From NCBI GenBank assembly GCA_001632435.1, contig KV423961.1, positions 1-64,000 on the forward strand: a DNA stretch of 64,000 nt. The letters are read 5' to 3'. A program made the translations under genes and the position numbers. A model generated the notes under the pieces. The model did no database searches, was not told the DNA's origin, and saw nothing but the letters and a program-made list of their open reading frames with translations. Of the stretch, positions 47,979-59,216 are shown piece by piece (the stretch's first letter is position 1; the number at the start of each line of letters is the position of its first letter). This stretch comes from Calocera cornea HHB12733 (Eukaryota > Basidiomycota > Dacrymycetes > Dacrymycetales > Dacrymycetaceae).

Positions 47979-50409
47979 CTACACAGCGGCTCCGTCGGGA
48001 ATAAGGCGAGTAATGACCCAGTTCTCGCGGGAGACCGTCTAGATGAATGTCAGCTATATGCGTATTGGTAAAGCGGAGTGCTTACTTCACCGCTGCTGAG
48101 GTGGAAGGATGATGTGCTGCCTTCAACGGTGATCCTATATTTCCCAGCGACGTGCTGCAAGTATTGATTGAGCTCCTCGCCGTCAGCAAGCTGGAAAAGG
48201 TGTGAGTGTACCGTAGAAGATGGGACGGTGAGTTACATACAGAGTCGCTGCGAAGTAGACGCTGAAGAGTAGCAGTGTTATCTCCAAAGAGTTGGCGGCC
48301 GACAGCGTCAAAGGCGGTACACTTGAGAACACCGGTGCCGTCGTTGACGGTAATAGGAATGTTATATCTAAGAGTGGACAAGTTAGAATTTTACAGTAGT
48401 GGAAAGCGAATACATACACAAGTCTTGGCTTAGGGAACGTGGTGTTACAGGACGCGCATGACCATACACGATCTTGGATCTTTCGAGCGCGCTTGTTACA
48501 CTTAGGGTCGCAGCAAGCTTGATAGCATAGCTCCTTCGGGGATTGGATCTCAATTTCTCCGACGATAATGATAGGGTGAGGAGTGTCCAGCTTTACGAGG
48601 CCGTCTTTCAAAGCATCAGCTATAGTCATCTCAGAAACAGGTGCGGTGGTGTTGGTAGGTTGGTTGCTAGCAGCAGTGGACTGCCCAGAGAGAAGACGGA
48701 AGCGAGCGTTCTTGTTTTCTTCCCACCTAAAGACAGATTAGCTAGGCAGCAAGTACTACTTCAAGGCAGCGTACCAGTCGAGCAAGGCGATATGGTCAGG
48801 ATCTTCATCATCAAATACAATGTTCGTAGCTTTTGATTTTGTCATGAGGCTTGGGCCGTGACGATAGTCCCACTTGAGGCGGCGAATAGAAACGGCGCGG
48901 CCCGCCTGACCGACAACTTGGTGGAGATAAGGTTCAAAAGCGACGATGCGACCGATGGCTCCGGAGTAGTCTGCAACGAAAAACTCGATGAATGCGCATG
49001 CCTGCTAAGGTAGTTATTAGGAGAGAATAGGGTAATATGATGAAAGTGTACCTCTGTCTTTTCGTCTTGACCTGCGTCGTCATCATCCGCGTTCTTCGGT
49101 TTAAACTTAATCGGCTCTCCTACGGACACTATAATCCCGCGGATATCTGTAGGATTGTTAGAGGCGCGCCGCAAAGGATATATATGTAGGCATACCGCAC
49201 ATGTCGCCTTCACCCATTAGTGTGACGTGAGCAACATCGACGAACGAACCCCAAAGGCAAGGAATCGTATGGTCGTCGTCGACCTAAGGAAGAAGTCAGT
49301 ACGGAGCGACATTTATGGAGTAGTGCGCACGGGTTGGAATTGCGCGTTAGCATTGAATGTAAGCTGGTAGGGATGCGTAGTACTGTTGTATTTGTCCTTT
49401 GCCCTGAGAACGCCTGCGTTGTAGAAAGCGTAGACCTAAAAAAAGTAAGTATATGCGGTCTGATGAAGAAGTGGAGCTATACCTTGCCAACTTCCATATC
49501 GTCAGCCTTTTCGACAGCAGCGTTCCAGGCGACGATGCCCATATCACCCTGCGTAGAGGTCAGCAGATAATGCTAAGATTATGTGACGCTGGCGTACTGA
49601 AGCATCGTGAATGACGAAGAGTTGTCGGATGCCGGAGCCAGAGTCAGTGAAGTAAGGAGTTTTTTCCGAGCGCTTTGAAAGACGGGCGATCACGTAGAAG
49701 CTAGAGAAGCGTTAGTGGTAGTATTGAGATGTGCAAGGTACATACTTAGCAAGCGACTCGCTATTGATGTCAGCAATCTCGATGTATCTCGAGTTAAGAT
49801 CACTAGCGTGTTTGCCAGTAGCCTTCTGGATGCGACGATAGAATATAGGGATGTTCTCAGGAGGAGGGTCACCGTAATCGAGGCGTTCGAAGTAGACGTC
49901 ACCGATACGCCCCTTTCGGTTAGAATGGTCGTCGCAGAGAGCATGGACAAGTACGCGTGTGGAGAAGACTGAGGGATCGCCAACGATATCATCCTCTTGA
50001 TGGAGCACGCGCATCTTGAGGATGATTATCTTTCTAGAGACTTGATGAGATACTCTATGTTGAACAGTATACATGGTTACTTGCATTTTGCTGGTGGCGA
50101 TACCGACGCGTACGAAGTCTTCGATGCGCACGACGCTGTTGGTCTTTACCTCATCGCTGGTGACAAGGTGGTTGAGAGACGTGTCTAATATAGCTGTAAA
50201 GAAGCGATCGCTATCGCTGAGCTCGACGCTGGAAGGCGTTAGTGGAGGCGCATATATGAGGGTGGTACATACAAGTAACGATCGGGCTCGCAGTCGAGAT
50301 GACGCTTAGCCGGAGTAATCTTCAGCACTTGAACTTGGCAGGAGAAGTCGTTGACTTGTCCCAGTATCATAGTTTCTACCGCTCCAATACTAGGAGGTAA
50401 GCGAGTCAT
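47979..50409 (-). CDS. RPA1-like single-strand DNA-binding protein (Helitron-borne)
   Basis: Twelve exons: 50409-50273, 50228-49746, 49700-49598, 49548-49483, 49435-49331, 49283-49196, 49146-49052, 49004-48775, 48726-48418, 48367-48241, 48190-48086, 48038-47979 (635 aa). The fold order is that of the large replication protein A subunit. The N-terminal OB part has VQVLKITPAKRHL, FFTAILDTSLNHLV, NSVVRIEDFVRV and KIIILKMRVLHQED. DBD-A/B-like OB folds have GKVYAFYNAGVLRAKDKYNS, YQLTFNANAQFQP and DIRGIIVSVGEP. The C-terminal DBD-C has a zinc ribbon, CYQACCDPKCNK with RVWSCASCNTTFPKPRL, then YNIPITVNDGTGVLKCTAFD and GRQLFGDN. It ends with YRITVEGSTS. All splice phases agree and there is no stop, so it looks intact. 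It is diverged from host RPA1 and probably serves the element's rolling-circle replication. Confidence 0.85.
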
Positions 50410-50718
50410 GTTGAGAAAAGCGTTTTGTGGTGATGGACGGGGAGGAAGAGATGAGATGTTAGGAAAGGAGGAGAGAACGCGTTAAACGACGCTTATATGA
50501 GGGCGTTGCTTAGTCATCCGACTAATTGCATCCGTAGCGCGTAAAGAATAGGGGGGGCGCGGCGTCGCGCGACACATAGGAGAAGATGTACCCGCGATAG
50601 GAGAACATTACACAGTCTTTTTTTTTGATTTTTTGTAATGTAACAAGTACAGATGCAAATATTGTGTAGTCTAATCTACGTCGTGGTTGGGCGAGGCTTT
50701 TACGTACGTAGTGGAGTA
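50410..50718. other. Spacer between the RPA1-like gene and the CxxC ORF
   Basis: It contains the presumed RPA-like promoter. A GC-rich palindromic word, GGCGCGGCGTCGCGCGAC, lies near 50,556, and a T-rich run CTTTTTTTTTTGATTTTTTG lies near 50,613, a possible 3' end signal for one strand. Confidence 0.4.
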
Positions 50719-51646
50719 CTAAATATCCTTTTTGCGCTTTACTGTAGTGCGGTTCTTTGCGGTACGACGAGCGCCTAGGACGCGTCGAATTAGCCAGGAT
50801 TGGCGCCGCTCAAGTGTATGCATCGCGTCCTTGGTTTGCTTCACTTGTAGCTCCAACTTTCTGATAAGCGCCATGTCCGTGTGCGTGTCGTAGTACGCGT
50901 AGGGAGAAGGTCGAATGCGGGTAAATAGGTTAAAAGGTTTGTTGCTTTGCGATGGCGGATATCCATCACTGAAGTGGAGAGACTCATATGGAGAGCCGTC
51001 GCTTCTAGGTTTCCATGTGCCAAACGCCGGAGTTTGCTCAAATCTGCCTTCGTATTCGAAGCGGCGATCGTCGCTGCTGAATTTGGAGTAGTGGCCGTCT
51101 GTGGTGTGGCGAGCGCTGATGGGTAATGCAGCTATGCAGGTAGTATAGTGATCGTATTCGGCGTCAAATCTGTAAGGCATTGAGGATATGTGTGAATGTG
51201 TGTGGAAAGACGCACTGAAATGAGCCTTTAACAGCTGTGTTATTACACTGTAGTGTATTGGGAGAATAAGATGACGTTAGGGGACTAAAGTTGTGCGGTC
51301 AGAAGAGGACAGAACGCAAGGTAATCACTTACCTGTCTGCGGCAATAGGATGAGGGCCGCTTGTAGGAGGGTGTACGCTGGTAGAGCTTGGCGTTAAGGT
51401 CCCAAGAGAGCCCACCGGAAAGTTGTTGTTATTTGAGAAAGCGTCGAAGGCAGCTTGAATTTTAGCAAGCCATGGCTCGCAATCCACGCAAGGGGTTAAA
51501 TTACAGCGGGGCGTGATTCTGTATAGAGAAGTTAGTGAGTGGTGTAAGAGAGAAGGGTGTTGGATATACAGTGGGGATATCAGAGGTCGTGTGACAGTGT
51601 TGTTGTATAGGTCGTCTGTATGTACGTTGATAGTAGGGCGTTCCAT
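50719..51646 (-). CDS. Helitron accessory ORF, CxxxxCxxC protein (unrecognised)
   Basis: The first exons are 51646-51570, 51518-51333 and 51284 onward. The first part reads MERPTINVHTDDLYNN, then CNLTPCVDCEPWLAKIQAAF, a Cys motif that could bind zinc, and a Ser/Pro-rich stretch. The last exon (to 50719) gives FDAEYDHYTTCIAALPISAR and a C-terminal helix, LIRKLELQVKQTKDAMHTLE, followed by a strongly basic tail with KRKKD. I joined the parts with a 79-bp intron in correct phase, but an independent gene starting at the ATG at 51180 is equally possible. No domain is recognised. It is presumably nucleic-acid associated because of the basic tail. Confidence 0.5.
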
Positions 51647-51943
51647 GAGCTTAGTGTCGAAAGGAAACGGTAGTTTGTTGGAATGTTCTGTAGGGAGGTT
51701 TTTGAGTATTTATAGCAGCTAACTACGAAAGAGTCATGCCTCGTCATTTACTTGTCAATGTCTAAACCTGTGCTAGCCCTAGCGGAAACTGAGGGGCACT
51801 GTCGATATGAAGCGATGCTGAGACCTGCGATGCATTGTAGGAACTGTACGTGGTAGTGTTCAGGTGGACGCGAGCGAGTAAAATTGAGCGTAAGACATAA
51901 GTAAGCCACGCTGTGCAAGAGCGGTACATAGATATATATTGGA

Positions 51944-53360
51944 TCAAGTGTAAAGGGGAGGTGCGGCAGAGCTACGGCGATGCAACGCGTTATTTAGTTC
52001 TCTGGAGATCGAAATAGGTCTCATAGGTAAGCCTTCGTGTAGGAGGCGCAAGAGCTCCGGAACGTCAGCTTCACTTAGCTTGCCATAATCTAAACACTGG
52101 TTGTCTGGTCTCTCCCAGTGCATATATCTCAATATAACCACTCCGCCAGACCAATGCTGTGCGAGAGAAGGGTGCATATTCTGGTTATTTAGCCGGTTTG
52201 GTGTTTTTGTTGTGCGGTGTTCTCCTATCACGTGATAATGCAGCGTGTTTGATGGGACAGCGCCAGCTGTGGCGTGTATCGTGGCCATGTAATCGGCGTA
52301 GGGGCCTTGTAGAAAAGCGTGTAAAGGTAACGAGTATAGTTGAGTGGCGTCTTTTGGCGTCAGAAGGAAAGTAAAAGGGATTGTTGTGATGGTGTGTTGG
52401 CCGAAGAAGGGGACGTAGAGAATGGGCAGCGAAACGGTAAACTTCCGCTGGTTCGGCTAAGTATGGTTAGTGTAAGTAGCTCATTGGTTATTCTGATACG
52501 CACGGTAGGAAGTAAGAGACTAGTACGTCGAATAATGATATTTTGTAGTACTTCGTATCTTACTGCGCCTTCGGCTGTGACCTTGAGAGGGTCGTTAGTA
52601 ATAGTAATGTGGAATGTGTGTCGGTGCGTACCGCATCTTTCCCATTCTCCACGAAAATGTTAGAGAATCGTGACAAAGCGTCGGTAGGCATGTGAAGGAG
52701 CTCTGGTGCTGAAGTCGGAGGCGAGCGATGTAGAGCATCGCTGATGCTATCTGTTGTGGAGACGGAGCACGCGCGTGGACCTTGTCCTAGTAAGTTCATT
52801 ATTTCGACGGTGTCATCCGGTGCGATGTTGCTGTAATCGAGACACAGGGCGTCTGTGCGTTGCCAGCGCATGTAACGGAGGACAATAACGGCGCCGTTCC
52901 ATTCCGACATTAACGATGGTGGTGGTGGAGTAGTTTTGCCGCTGGCTATAACGAGGTCGGTTGGCGGAGTAGTCCGGTGTTCACTTATGATGTGATAATG
53001 CCGCGTGCGCTTTCTATCGGTGGAAGCGTCTAGAGTGTGTGACGTGGCGATGTAATCTGCATAAGGACCTTGGATGTGAGAGTCTAGTGGGAGAGAGTAC
53101 AGTTGCGGCGCTTTGTCGGGTTTGAGTTCGAAGGTGAAAGCTGGATGCACCGAGATGGCGGACCCATGTAGCGGCACGTATAGTGCAGCGAGGCGAACGG
53201 TAAAGAACTTAGCGGTAGGCTCCGATACGCTGATTAGAGTCGAACTGGACCTATGCGGAAGATCACGTACATAGGGTATATATTTGGCAGGATGTCCTAT
53301 CTTGACGGATTTGATTATCTGGAATCGGATCATGTCCTTAGATAGTAGCTGCGATGCCAT
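51944..53360 (-). CDS. Two-copy 'HRTT' repeat-domain protein (novel family)
   Basis: Exons: 53360-52632, 52581-52504, 52456-51944 (439 aa; every exon is a whole number of codons). The protein consists of two tandem copies of a domain of about 200 residues. Copy 1: FFTVRLAALYVPLHG, APQLYSLPLDSHIQGPYADY, HYHIISEHRTT, AVIVLRYMRWQRTDALCLDY and ISDALHR. Copy 2: KFTVSLPILYVPFFG, ATQLYSLPLHAFLQGPYADY, HYHVIGEHRTT, GVVILRYMHWERPDNQCLDY and LNNALHR. The order and spacing of blocks agree. The pattern suggests beta-rich N-terminal and mixed C-terminal halves. I know no family with this signature. A single-copy relative lies on the other strand 580 bp away. Confidence 0.78.
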
Positions 53361-53942
53361 ATTAACACATAGCAGCACTTAAATGAGTATATCATACAGC
53401 GTCTGATTCATTGGCGACTCGAAGGATAATGTGATCTTTGGGGTGATTCGAAGATGGATCCATTGTCGTATCGCATCTGCAATGTCAGGATGACGCGTTC
53501 TTATATTGCATCTGACTCACAGGGTCCTGATTTATGCCTTTACGCTTGGAAGGGCGCTGCTGAATACAATGAGCCCAATTAGGAAAGCGAAGCGATTCTA
53601 CAGAGAAACAGCGATAGAAGCCGATTTGAGACAGACGCCACCGTACCTGATTTGCAGGCATTCTTAGGAAGAGACGTCAAGTGAGTTATGTCGGGCGAGT
53701 CTCAGAAGTGGACGGAAGCGATGCAGAGCAGGTCTGTTGATTAGAGCGCGAAGAGCTATAGACTAAATGGGCTGTCAACGGTCGCACAGCAAGGAACGTG
53801 AGGTGTTTGATTAATGTGAGGATTTCAGAGTGCGTTATATCGGGCGAAGCCAAATAATTTACTTCCGTTTACGGTAGCTGCCGTACAGCCTCAGGATGTG
53901 CTGCGAATCGGATAGCTCAGTCACATCTTCCCCGCATACGCC
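53361..53942. other. Divergent promoter region of the two repeat-domain genes
   Basis: The two- and one-copy genes are transcribed away from each other from this 582-bp stretch. Within it the word TTATGT/ATATCGGGCGA is repeated: GTTATGTCGGGCGAGTC at 53,684 and GTTATATCGGGCGAAGC at 53,833. No coding frame is supported. Confidence 0.5.
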
Positions 53943-54629
53943 ATGTCCATAACTACAGCATCTGCGATGATGACTATCGTCGACAATACTGCGGGCGAGT
54001 CTTACGAGGTATCTACAAGGCCTATCCTTTGGAATTGTACTGATTTACGCTTAGGGTGCGGGCAGCGATATTTGGTACGGGGTGGTGAAGTCAGTGGTGG
54101 TAGCGCGACAACCTTTAGTGGGTAGTGAGGTGCGCATAACAATTGTGCAGTTCTATTCTTACTAAATATTGTTCAGGTTAACTTGCCTTTCGTTGAGGTA
54201 CCTACGCGGGCGTTGTACTTCTCCGGCAGTGAGAAAGCGCCGGCGCTAATACGGCTGGCGGTATTTTACTCGATATCGGAAGCGCAGACGTGTAACGTTC
54301 ACGCGATAGACGTTCGACCGTGGTTGGAGGGGCCTTTTTCCGTGGCAACGGTGTACTGCAGCAACGAACAACGGACTATCGAGTACCTCGTAGTACAACA
54401 ACATCGTACCACAAGTGAAACTGCGAAGTTGGGTGCGGTGCGGAGTATTGTGCTCCGGAGGCGTAGCGGCGTAGGGGAAGACCAAATGGAGTTTGGTCAT
54501 GTAGGTCAAAGCGAGGTAGAGGGCATTGTGCATGCTCTGCAGGAGAGCGACAGACTAGCCGTACCGATAACGGTCGATAGCGATCTGTACTCCTTGTTAC
54601 ATAGGGAAGCTTCGCAGCTATTGACATGA
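53943..54629 (+). CDS. One-copy 'HRTT' repeat-domain protein (novel family)
   Basis: Exons: 53943-54008, 54055-54129, 54177-54629 (197 aa). It aligns with each copy of the neighbouring two-copy protein: LPFVEVPTRALYF corresponds to FFTVRLAALYV, the WLEGPF block to HIQGPY, YLVVQQHRTT to YHIISEHRTT, RSIVLRRRSGVGEDQMEFGH to VIVLRYMRWQRTDALCLDY, and LYSLLHR to ISDALHR. The CLDY motif is changed to MEFGH. It is the only gene of the element on the plus strand. Splice phases are all zero and there is no stop, so it appears functional. The function is unknown. One domain versus two suggests that the active form might be a dimer, but this is speculation. Confidence 0.75.
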
Positions 54630-54670
54630 GTAAGGCCAATCTATTATGTGGCAGGCTAATGTATAAGCGG

Positions 54671-55777
54671 TCAGAAACTGTATTCTACGCCTTCTTCATC
54701 GTCTACCTCGTCGCCATGACTAAGGAAATAGACGGCATTCAGTTGATAAGCTATACGATATTCTCGGTCCCTCTTTTCCTTTTCAGCATCACTATTATCG
54801 AACCGCTTGCGAATGCGGCATTCTAACATCACCAAATCACCTCTTTTAACCGTGCTACAGTTGATAAGTGGCATGTCTTTCTTCTTCTTCATCACTGAGG
54901 TGGCGTCATACACGCCTTTGAATTCGGAAGGCTTTGACCCGGTTGAGTAAGTGAGATCAGTGGTGAAGAGTACATACCGGCTTTGGAGAATTGTATTTCT
55001 TTTAGAATCTACTAGCTAGTACTGTACCAAAGGGATTTAGCTCTTGTGCTAGAGACGATTTAGAATTAAAGCAGCGCAGATGTGAAAGAGACAAACCTGT
55101 TGGTGGCTTAGAGTAGGTGTTGTATACTTTCGTTGCTGCTGTAATATCTTCTCTAAATAAAGGCTTAATACTGACATATACCTGGTCAGCCCAACTATCG
55201 TCGTCGTCTTTAAAGTGCGTTGTTACGACACGACCGAGGATCCAAGTTAGTATCGGAGTGTTATCCGGTCTGACTAGGAAATTTGACATGTCGATTGCCT
55301 GGTTAAAACCAAAGCGTAGATTAAAGGGAATCTTGGTTATGTAGTAGACACCTCTGACGGGATCTGCATACTCTCGCATGCCTAGTACTCGACTAGCATC
55401 GGTGAGTATTACGCTATACAGTACCGCGAGCAAGTGAACGGGGACTAACGCTCGGAGGATGGGATCCATATCCGCGTCTGGCACGACGGGCCCTGCATCA
55501 TCAGATGGGGGAGAAGAACGCGATGGCACATCATTGGTGCGCTCAGTATCACTAGTGTGATCACTTGCAAGCGATGCGTCTATAAATTCATCTTCAATAT
55601 GCTCAATGCTATCGTCAGGTATAACTTCGTTTTCTATGTCCACTTTCGATCTAAGATAAACGTTTAGTAAGTTAGATCAAAAGGTGTAAAGGCTCGAATT
55701 TACTTCTGCCTTTTAAAAGCTACGTCGTCGGGGAAACTAACAGACTTGCGTTTGGGTGCTCTGGTGGATTTGGACAT
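54671..55777 (-). CDS. Helitron accessory ORF, 304 aa (unrecognised)
   Basis: Exons: 55777-55704, 55650-55097, 55048-55023, 54931-54671; the lengths sum to 305 codons, which supports the model. The N-terminus MSKSTRAPKRKSVSFPDDVA is basic and resembles a nuclear localisation signal, then an acidic stretch follows (IPDDSIEHIEDEFIDAS). The centre has MDPILRALVPVHLLAVLYSV, PVRGVYYITKIPFNLRFGFN and ILGRVVTTHFKDDDDSWADQ. The C-terminal part has MPLINCSTVKRGDLVMLECR. The last block has the look of a small beta-barrel (TVKRGDLVMLECRIRKRF), but this is not proof of an OB fold. A 26-nt exon precedes the last one. Confidence 0.6.
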
Positions 55778-58700
55778 GGTAACAAAAACCCAGCGGTACT
55801 CTCGCACTATTTATACCCTCTGAGTATTGTGCGTGAGTCAGAGGAGGTAAGCGTTGTGGCTGTATATGAAGGCGCTGCGACTATGTGAAGGCGGTGTTCT
55901 GCCGCGCCTCAGACTACGCGACTCAGAACGACTACATGCGTAGTCATCACCCGTCAGCTTTCGTGTTGTATGTATCGTTTCCGAGTTTCAGAACTAAGGC
56001 TGTGTAGGCGGTCCATTTCTTCACGTAACTCGGAGGGCTGGCGACCATAGAGGTGGCGAGTAGTAAAGTGCCTCAGAATGGCAACTCCATCAAGCCTGCG
56101 AACCCTCGATAGCATAACATATACGCTTTGGGTACTACGGCAACCCGCGAGATCAACGATCGCTGTCTCTAGAGAGCGCCCTTGGCTCTTGTAGTCTGTA
56201 TAGCAGTATGCTGGTACTAAGGGGAGATGCCGTCGTGTGATAGTATACCGCATCGTTCCTCCGTCCAAGGATGTAGCAGTATAATGGAAAGTAGATTTAA
56301 CAGGCTGTATGCAGATCGTCTGGGGGGGTAAATCACAGTGTTGCGCATATACGCTAGGTATATGTACAAAGACCGCTTCAGCATATCGTCTGCAGTCTTC
56401 ACCTAAGTTGTAGCGAACGCCAACTACTGTTCCGGTAGAGCCGTTCACAATGCTTCTTGACGTAGCGAGGTTCTCAGTAATCATTACACGCATACCCACA
56501 AACAGTGGTATGTATGGCAGTGCATCCTCTGTTTTGCGGGCATCTAGTCGCCAAAGTCTGTGTTGAAGTTCCCCTGAAAGTCGTTGCCGTTTGAGAAAGT
56601 CCTCTGCGAAATATAGTATGAGATCTTCTTGTATGCGACTTGCGTGGCTTCTCGCCCTGACTATATTAACGGCGTTGCGTAGCTTTCGTGTGGCTACGAT
56701 AACAGGTGAGTCTTCAAACTTAGTGTTGATAGTAGGATCTTCTTTAGACATGTTATCCAATAACCTTGAATATAGTACATCGTAGTCTGATTCTTCATAA
56801 TTATCGCCATTGCCAAGTTGATTTGCGGCGTGAGGTGCCGTACCCTTCCAACTACACCCGTTTCTGAGCCTGGCTAGTAAGTTTGACCACCTGGCATCTT
56901 CAGCTTGTCTTATATTATGCCTCAGCAGCACTGCCTCATTTAATTGTCGCCAGAGTAGTGCACCGTCGAGCGCAGTTTGCCCCCCAATACGTTTCGATAC
57001 CCGACTGCCTATTTGCTTGACGAGCTGGTGACTATATAGGCAGAGTGATCCAAACGGCTTGAGTTGTCCGAAGTCCCCAGTATAAATCACATTGATTCCT
57101 CCACACAACACCTCAGCGTTGGTACCCTTCCCTAGTGAGATTCGCGAAGATATTTCGCTGAGGAGTTGCGCCGATAGCATAGATACCTCATCTATGATAA
57201 GCCATCGTATCCCGCGCCATATAGAATCCAGTATCGATAAGTTCGCCTTAATTCCGCGTTTTGAAGGCAATAGTGTAAGTGCGTGTATAGTAAAGCCGCC
57301 AATAAGTACAGCTGCAGCACCTGTGGGCGCTGACAGTAGAAGCGTGTTGACTAACTGAAGTCTGCGAAATAGTTGCTGAATACACTTGATTACATGACTT
57401 TTACCGGTACCAGCGCCGCCGCCTACGTGAAGGAAAGCTGATTATTCTTCTTGCCAGTTAAGTAATCGGCTACGATCCTTAGTACAAGACACTGTTCCTT
57501 GTTGTCTTGTAAGTTGTTCTCCTGAATAACGGCCTCTACAGCTGTGTCTACAGTAGCCTCGTTCGTGTCGATCATGTCCTCTATAGTGTCGGCAGCGGGC
57601 AGAATATAGTCTGGGAGAGCGTATGCTGCCAAGTTTTCGGGTGGTTGGTATTGTGTATCCTCGGAAGTACTATAATCTTCCCGCAAAGGTCTTTTATCGG
57701 CCCTCCATTTGCTTAACTGGTCGTTATAGCTCTTCAGCGTTGGATGATCGTTATCCTCCAATTGATGAATGCCTAATAAAGCAAGGTCTTCCACACCTGA
57801 TGTAGTAATAGAGCTGGCGGCAGAGTTAAGAGCGGATACCGCGCCTAAAGACGCTCGTGTCGGTAAGAGGAACATTGCGTCGCTCAGTTCCATAGGGTCA
57901 TTCAGTTCCTCGCCGCGGACGTCTAGCTGCGCATCATCTACTAAGTGCTCTTCCAGTGTATCCAAGTCCTCTTCGTTTGGTTCAGTGGCAAGAACGCCTA
58001 TTCTAGATTTCCTGAGTTTACCACGTAGGTCGTTATCACGGGCTTCTTTGCATTGGTTGAGTACGTCCATGTTAGACATTATACGGATGTGCCGAGCAGT
58101 AAAAGTGTAGCTGTCAAACGCAGCGGCCCACGTAGAGTATGCGCCTAATAAGTCATACAGTGTACGCCACGGCTTGAAGAGGATAACCATAGCACGGCAC
58201 CAGCCTTCGCGCTCTTCATCAGTTACACCTTGCCTAGGAAGTGTAGATCCTATGACGGTCGGCACATATTCTTTACGCACTCTCCTTAGACAATGCGTTT
58301 TCGCTTGCGGGTGGGAAGGCGCGAAGCAATAATTGGGTTCCGCTACTTCAGTGTAGTTGTTCACTAGCACACTTTTTGGAATGGCTCTCTTTTCGGTATA
58401 GGCGACAAAGTCCCATAAACACAGGTCACTATATTCCGCGTGCTCTGGCCGATAGATGTAGTCCTGAGCTTGGCTAGAGACTGAGACAGTGCCCGCTATG
58501 ATATTAAGCGTTAAATCAGCAGCGTCTAATTGAGTCTCATCCGCAGTAGTGCGCCAGCACGTCATTATATCTTCAACGTCGCCATCAGAAGGCGCATCCA
58601 GTAAAGCCTCTTCCATGTTAGTGATGAGTCTACTGAACTGGCCCCATTGGAGGTTTCGGTACTCATGCGTGGTATAGTGATCGCCGCCGCCCACATAGTA

Positions 58701-59216
58701 ACTCATGATTTGTTGATGCGACATCTCCTGACGCGCCATCATGCGGTTGACCATTTTATTCACTAAGCTCCTACACTCCACAGATTCGGTTACTTCCTGT
58801 TGATCATCGTACTTCTCCCCGTTTTTTTGAATAGCGTAAATGAGAGCGGTGAGTCCAGCGTGCACTTTTAGGGATGACTTGGTTATGTAGTCCGTGATGT
58901 AATAGAGAGCAGCCTTTGCAGCCTCGCCAGAACCAATATACTGTACGTCCATATTGCACTTGAAAAGAAACATAATTATGTCGTTATACTCATTCACCCG
59001 CGGATGCAGACGCCGCAGTAGAATGCTACCACTGTCTTCGTCAATGCTAGTAGTGGCTCTCGTTGTTCCATCGATGCGCATACGACATTTGCTATCAGTG
59101 CGCTCTTCGTTTGCCTTTAGGTGTATCCAGCACCCAGCACGGTGTTCATGCCAATTATTTCTGATCACGAGGTCACTAACGTGCTTCTTGAAGGCGGCCG
59201 CTGTCTGCACCACTCA

